Below are positions 61,766 through 64,000 of a stretch of 64,000 nt of DNA, in pieces. The position numbers and the translations under genes were made by a program. Below the pieces are notes generated by a model, which was not told where the DNA came from, made no database searches, and saw nothing but the letters and a program-made list of their open reading frames with translations. The DNA is from Chitinophaga sp. HK235 (GTDB taxonomy: Bacteria > Bacteroidota > Bacteroidia > Chitinophagales > Chitinophagaceae), in NCBI RefSeq assembly GCF_018255755.1, contig NZ_CP073766.1, forward strand, positions 7,686,501 through 7,750,500, read 5' to 3'. How positions within the stretch are numbered: the first letter of the stretch is position 1; the number at the start of each line of letters is the position of its first letter.

Positions 61766-63055
61766 CTACATCGCTTCTGCTACAATGAAGAAACTGCCGC
61801 AAACCAGTATCATGTCTTCCGGTTTGGCATGTTGCCGTGCTGCCTGAAGCGCGGCCTGCACTGATTCGTAGGCACGGCCCTGCAGTCCTTTAGCCATGGC
61901 CATCTGGGCCAGTTCCACTTCATCCATGGCCCGCGGTATCTGTGCGCGGCAGAAATAATAGGTAGCCGTGTCAGGAAACAGCGGCAATACACTTTCCACC
62001 TCTTTATCTTTCACAAAACCGGTCACAATATGCAGCCGCTGGTAGTTCACATGTTCCAGCTGCTGCACGACTTCCCGGATGCCGGCCTCGTTATGACCTA
62101 CGTCCATCACAGTCAGCGGATGCTCATTCACCACTTCCCAGCGTCCACGCAGCCCTGTGAGCTTGCGTACATGGGATAATGCGGCACTGATATGATCCCA
62201 GGTGATATGCCAGCCCTGTTGTTGTAACAGTTTTACGGCAGACAGTACACCCATCACATTTTTTTCCTGATATTGCCCGCTCAGGTCCAGTCGTATATCA
62301 TACATTTTTCCCTGTCGTGTATCCAGCAACGTTAGTTCCAGATGGTTGTTGACGATAGCGCTGCCGTCCACCATCCACTCCTGGTCGGCAAAGTGCAGCG
62401 GAGCGCCCATTTCAGCGGCTTTATCCCTGAACACATAAGCGATCTCGGGTTGTGTTTCGCTGATCACCACGGGCACACCGGCTTTGATAATGCCGGCTTT
62501 TTCAGCAGCAATAAGGGGCAGGGTATCGCCCAGGATATTTTTATGATCGAAACTGATATTGGTGATGACAGACAGCTCCGGCGTGATCACATTGGTGCTG
62601 TCCAGCCGGCCGCCAAGGCCTACTTCAACGATGGCAATGTCTACCTGTTCCTGAGAAAAGTAGTTGAACGCCATCGCCACGGTCAGCTCAAAAAAAGATG
62701 GAGAGATGCTCTCGATGTAGGGCCGCATCTTATTGGTGAAGTCCACTACAAAGTCTTCGGGCGCTACCTGTCCGTTGATGCGGATACGTTCCCGGAAGTC
62801 GAGCAGGTGGGGGGAGGTGTAAAGCCCCGTTTTATAGCCCGCCTGCTGCAGGATGGCCGCCAGCATATGGCTCGTAGAGCCTTTACCGTTAGTGCCGGCT
62901 ACATGTATGGTTTTGAAGGTATGCTGGGGATTGTTAAGCTGATCTAATAAGGCAATGGTATTATGCAGGTCTGTTTTATACGCGCTGGCACCCACTCTGG
63001 TAAACATGGGCAGCCGGCTGTAGAGATATTCCAGTGCTTCGTTATATGCATTCAT
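61766..63055 (-). CDS. folC: Bifunctional dihydrofolate / folylpolyglutamate synthase
   Basis: Adds glutamate to dihydropteroate and to folates. The 429 residues have the Mur-ligase ATP loop VAGTNGKGSTSHML, the DNVTP-like TNVITPELSVITNISFDH with the metal-binding His, and a C-terminal ligase domain. It is convergent with the Nudix gene with no spacer and follows the DUF5723-like gene by 9 bases on the same strand. Confidence 0.95.
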   Translation of the reverse strand: MNAYNEALEYLYSRLPMFTRVGASAYKTDLHNTIALLDQLNNPQHTFKTIHVAGTNGKGSTSHMLAAILQQAGYKTGLYTSPHLLDFRERIRINGQVAPEDFVVDFTNKMRPYIESISPSFFELTVAMAFNYFSQEQVDIAIVEVGLGGRLDSTNVITPELSVITNISFDHKNILGDTLPLIAAEKAGIIKAGVPVVISETQPEIAYVFRDKAAEMGAPLHFADQEWMVDGSAIVNNHLELTLLDTRQGKMYDIRLDLSGQYQEKNVMGVLSAVKLLQQQGWHITWDHISAALSHVRKLTGLRGRWEVVNEHPLTVMDVGHNEAGIREVVQQLEHVNYQRLHIVTGFVKDKEVESVLPLFPDTATYYFCRAQIPRAMDEVELAQMAMAKGLQGRAYESVQAALQAARQHAKPEDMILVCGSFFIVAEAM

Positions 63056-63064
63056 AAGGGTAAA

Positions 63065-64000
63065 TTAAAAATTTACCGGGCAGCCCAATTCTTTTTTATC
63101 GCCATTGCGACGTCCCAGCATGCCCGGATTCAGCCGCAAAGCTACGAAAGCGTCCGCATGGTTGATGCGGCTTTGAAAAAGCGTGGTAAAAAGACTGTAA
63201 GAGCCCAGTACCAACGGACCGAAACGTACGGCAGCCCCTACATCTGCCTGTCCGTTATGATTGATTACAAACGGCATATAGGCCCCGAACCGCTCTGTTT
63301 CATACCGTGGAGTTATTAACAACTGGGTCAACGCATATGTTTTGTAAAAATTCCTGTTTCCTGCATTCAGGGCAATGACTGCATTGGCGCTGACAAAGAA
63401 ACGGCTGTTAATATTGTAATCTCCCATCAGGTTCAGCGCGGCAGGCAAGGACATGTGGAAGGTGCTGTCGCTGTTTATCGGTGTGAAGTACCGATTGAGC
63501 CGGGTGGAATATTGTTTCAGGCTTTCTTTATCACGATAGGTAATCTGCCTCGGATCGAGGTTGTCTCTCACCAGGCTAAGATCTGTATTATTGGCGCTTT
63601 TTACATATTTGATCCTGCCGATATCGGTGATGGAAACACCCAGGCGGAATTTATATTCATCTGCGTCGGTGCCTTCAGGTTTACCCCAACCGCCATTATC
63701 CGGACGGTATTCATAGATAACGCCAAGATCAAGACCTATACCGTTGTTTTGAAAGAGCTGTATATTACTGAGGTCCGGCTTTTTCCAGTGGTCCAGCTCC
63801 TGGCTGTAACCGTAACGGAGCGTACCGCTGGTAATATCTGCATTGCGTTTGGTGTTAAGCACAAAGTTGGTGTTGGCTACCTGCGAGTAACCAGCTGCGA
63901 CACCACTGAGCAGTTTTACGGTGATACCGGCTTTCCAGCGGCTGGTATAACCTTCTTTAATAACCCGTGCATAGCTGAAACCCAGTTCATTCCAGACATG
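63065..64000 (-). CDS. DUF5723-like outer-membrane protein, 5' end outside window
   Basis: The reading frame is open to the window edge; the GTG at 63862 is internal. The 311 visible residues include RWKAGITVKLLSGVAAGYS, RLGVSITDIGRIKYV and RFFVSANAVIALNAGNRN, with alternating strands like the DUF5723 proteins of Bacteroidota, which are predicted outer-membrane barrels. It ends in PVNF, a terminal aromatic. Assignment to DUF5723 is from memory of pattern, so moderate. It lies 9 bases before folC. Confidence 0.65.
   Translation of the reverse strand, partial: HVWNELGFSYARVIKEGYTSRWKAGITVKLLSGVAAGYSQVANTNFVLNTKRNADITSGTLRYGYSQELDHWKKPDLSNIQLFQNNGIGLDLGVIYEYRPDNGGWGKPEGTDADEYKFRLGVSITDIGRIKYVKSANNTDLSLVRDNLDPRQITYRDKESLKQYSTRLNRYFTPINSDSTFHMSLPAALNLMGDYNINSRFFVSANAVIALNAGNRNFYKTYALTQLLITPRYETERFGAYMPFVINHNGQADVGAAVRFGPLVLGSYSLFTTLFQSRINHADAFVALRLNPGMLGRRNGDKKELGCPVNF

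Overview
The window looks like a chromosomal segment of a Bacteroidota bacterium, most likely a Chitinophaga-like member of the Chitinophagaceae (inferred from gene content; no rRNA marker is present). The supporting signs are an outer-membrane beta-barrel receptor with a carboxypeptidase-regulatory N-terminal domain, a GMC oxidoreductase paired with a 'gluconate 2-dehydrogenase subunit 3' protein, a DUF4878 lipoprotein, a fused nuoCD gene, lipobox-type lipoproteins, several TTG starts and generally weak ribosome binding sites. No tRNA, rRNA, CRISPR array, insertion sequence or prophage was recognised. Nearly everything is housekeeping or metabolism.

Layout. 1-3.9 kb: the end of an outer-membrane barrel gene, then a three-gene glycine betaine/choline ABC importer. 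3.9-9.6 kb: a secreted beta-helix protein with a C-terminal PDZ-like domain, the ClpB chaperone and a guanine deaminase. 9.7-12.5 kb (minus strand): two consecutive sigma-factor/zinc-finger anti-sigma modules, one of them with a strongly diverged sigma factor. 12.6-16.4 kb: an NlpC/P60 peptidase, pyrophosphatase, DUF4878 lipoprotein, PhoH and PurE. 16.7-19.7 kb: a multi-PAS histidine kinase with a one-domain response regulator. 19.7-21.5 kb: Rpe and a TPR lipoprotein. 21.5-26.4 kb (minus strand): the threonine operon thrA-thrB-thrC, preceded by a 15-codon Thr/Ile-rich leader peptide that strongly suggests attenuation.

26.4-27.36 kb is a long stretch without a convincing gene. 27.4-29.7 kb: homogentisate dioxygenase and 4-hydroxyphenylpyruvate dioxygenase (tyrosine catabolism). 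30.1-31.9 kb: a secreted protein of unknown function, a small membrane protein and a YafK-like L,D-transpeptidase. 32.1-36.3 kb: a twin-arginine small subunit and two tandem GMC dehydrogenases, both with a C-x5-C-x3-C motif like the 3Fe-4S site of FAD-glucose dehydrogenases. 36.4-38.2 kb: a GH35 beta-galactosidase gene interrupted by one in-frame TAG. 38.4 kb: a CBS-pair protein.

39.0-53.7 kb: a complete 13-gene complex I operon (nuoA, B, CD, E to N), including the NADH-dehydrogenase module EFG and the extra N7 cluster ligands in NuoG. 53.7-56.4 kb (minus): an outer-membrane barrel receptor and a small lipoprotein. 56.6-64 kb: monofunctional aspartokinase, fructose-1,6-bisphosphatase, a CAP-domain lipoprotein, an ABC ATPase without a permease, a DinB/YfiT-like protein, a Nudix hydrolase, FolC and the end of a DUF5723-like protein.

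The most interesting signals are the threonine leader peptide, the tandem iron-sulfur GMC dehydrogenases with a shared exported small subunit, the diverged sigma/anti-sigma pair, the amber-interrupted beta-galactosidase, a 17-bp direct repeat before hmgA, and several long intergenic hairpins that look like families of repeated elements. I did not find a clearly new multi-gene defence or mobile system.
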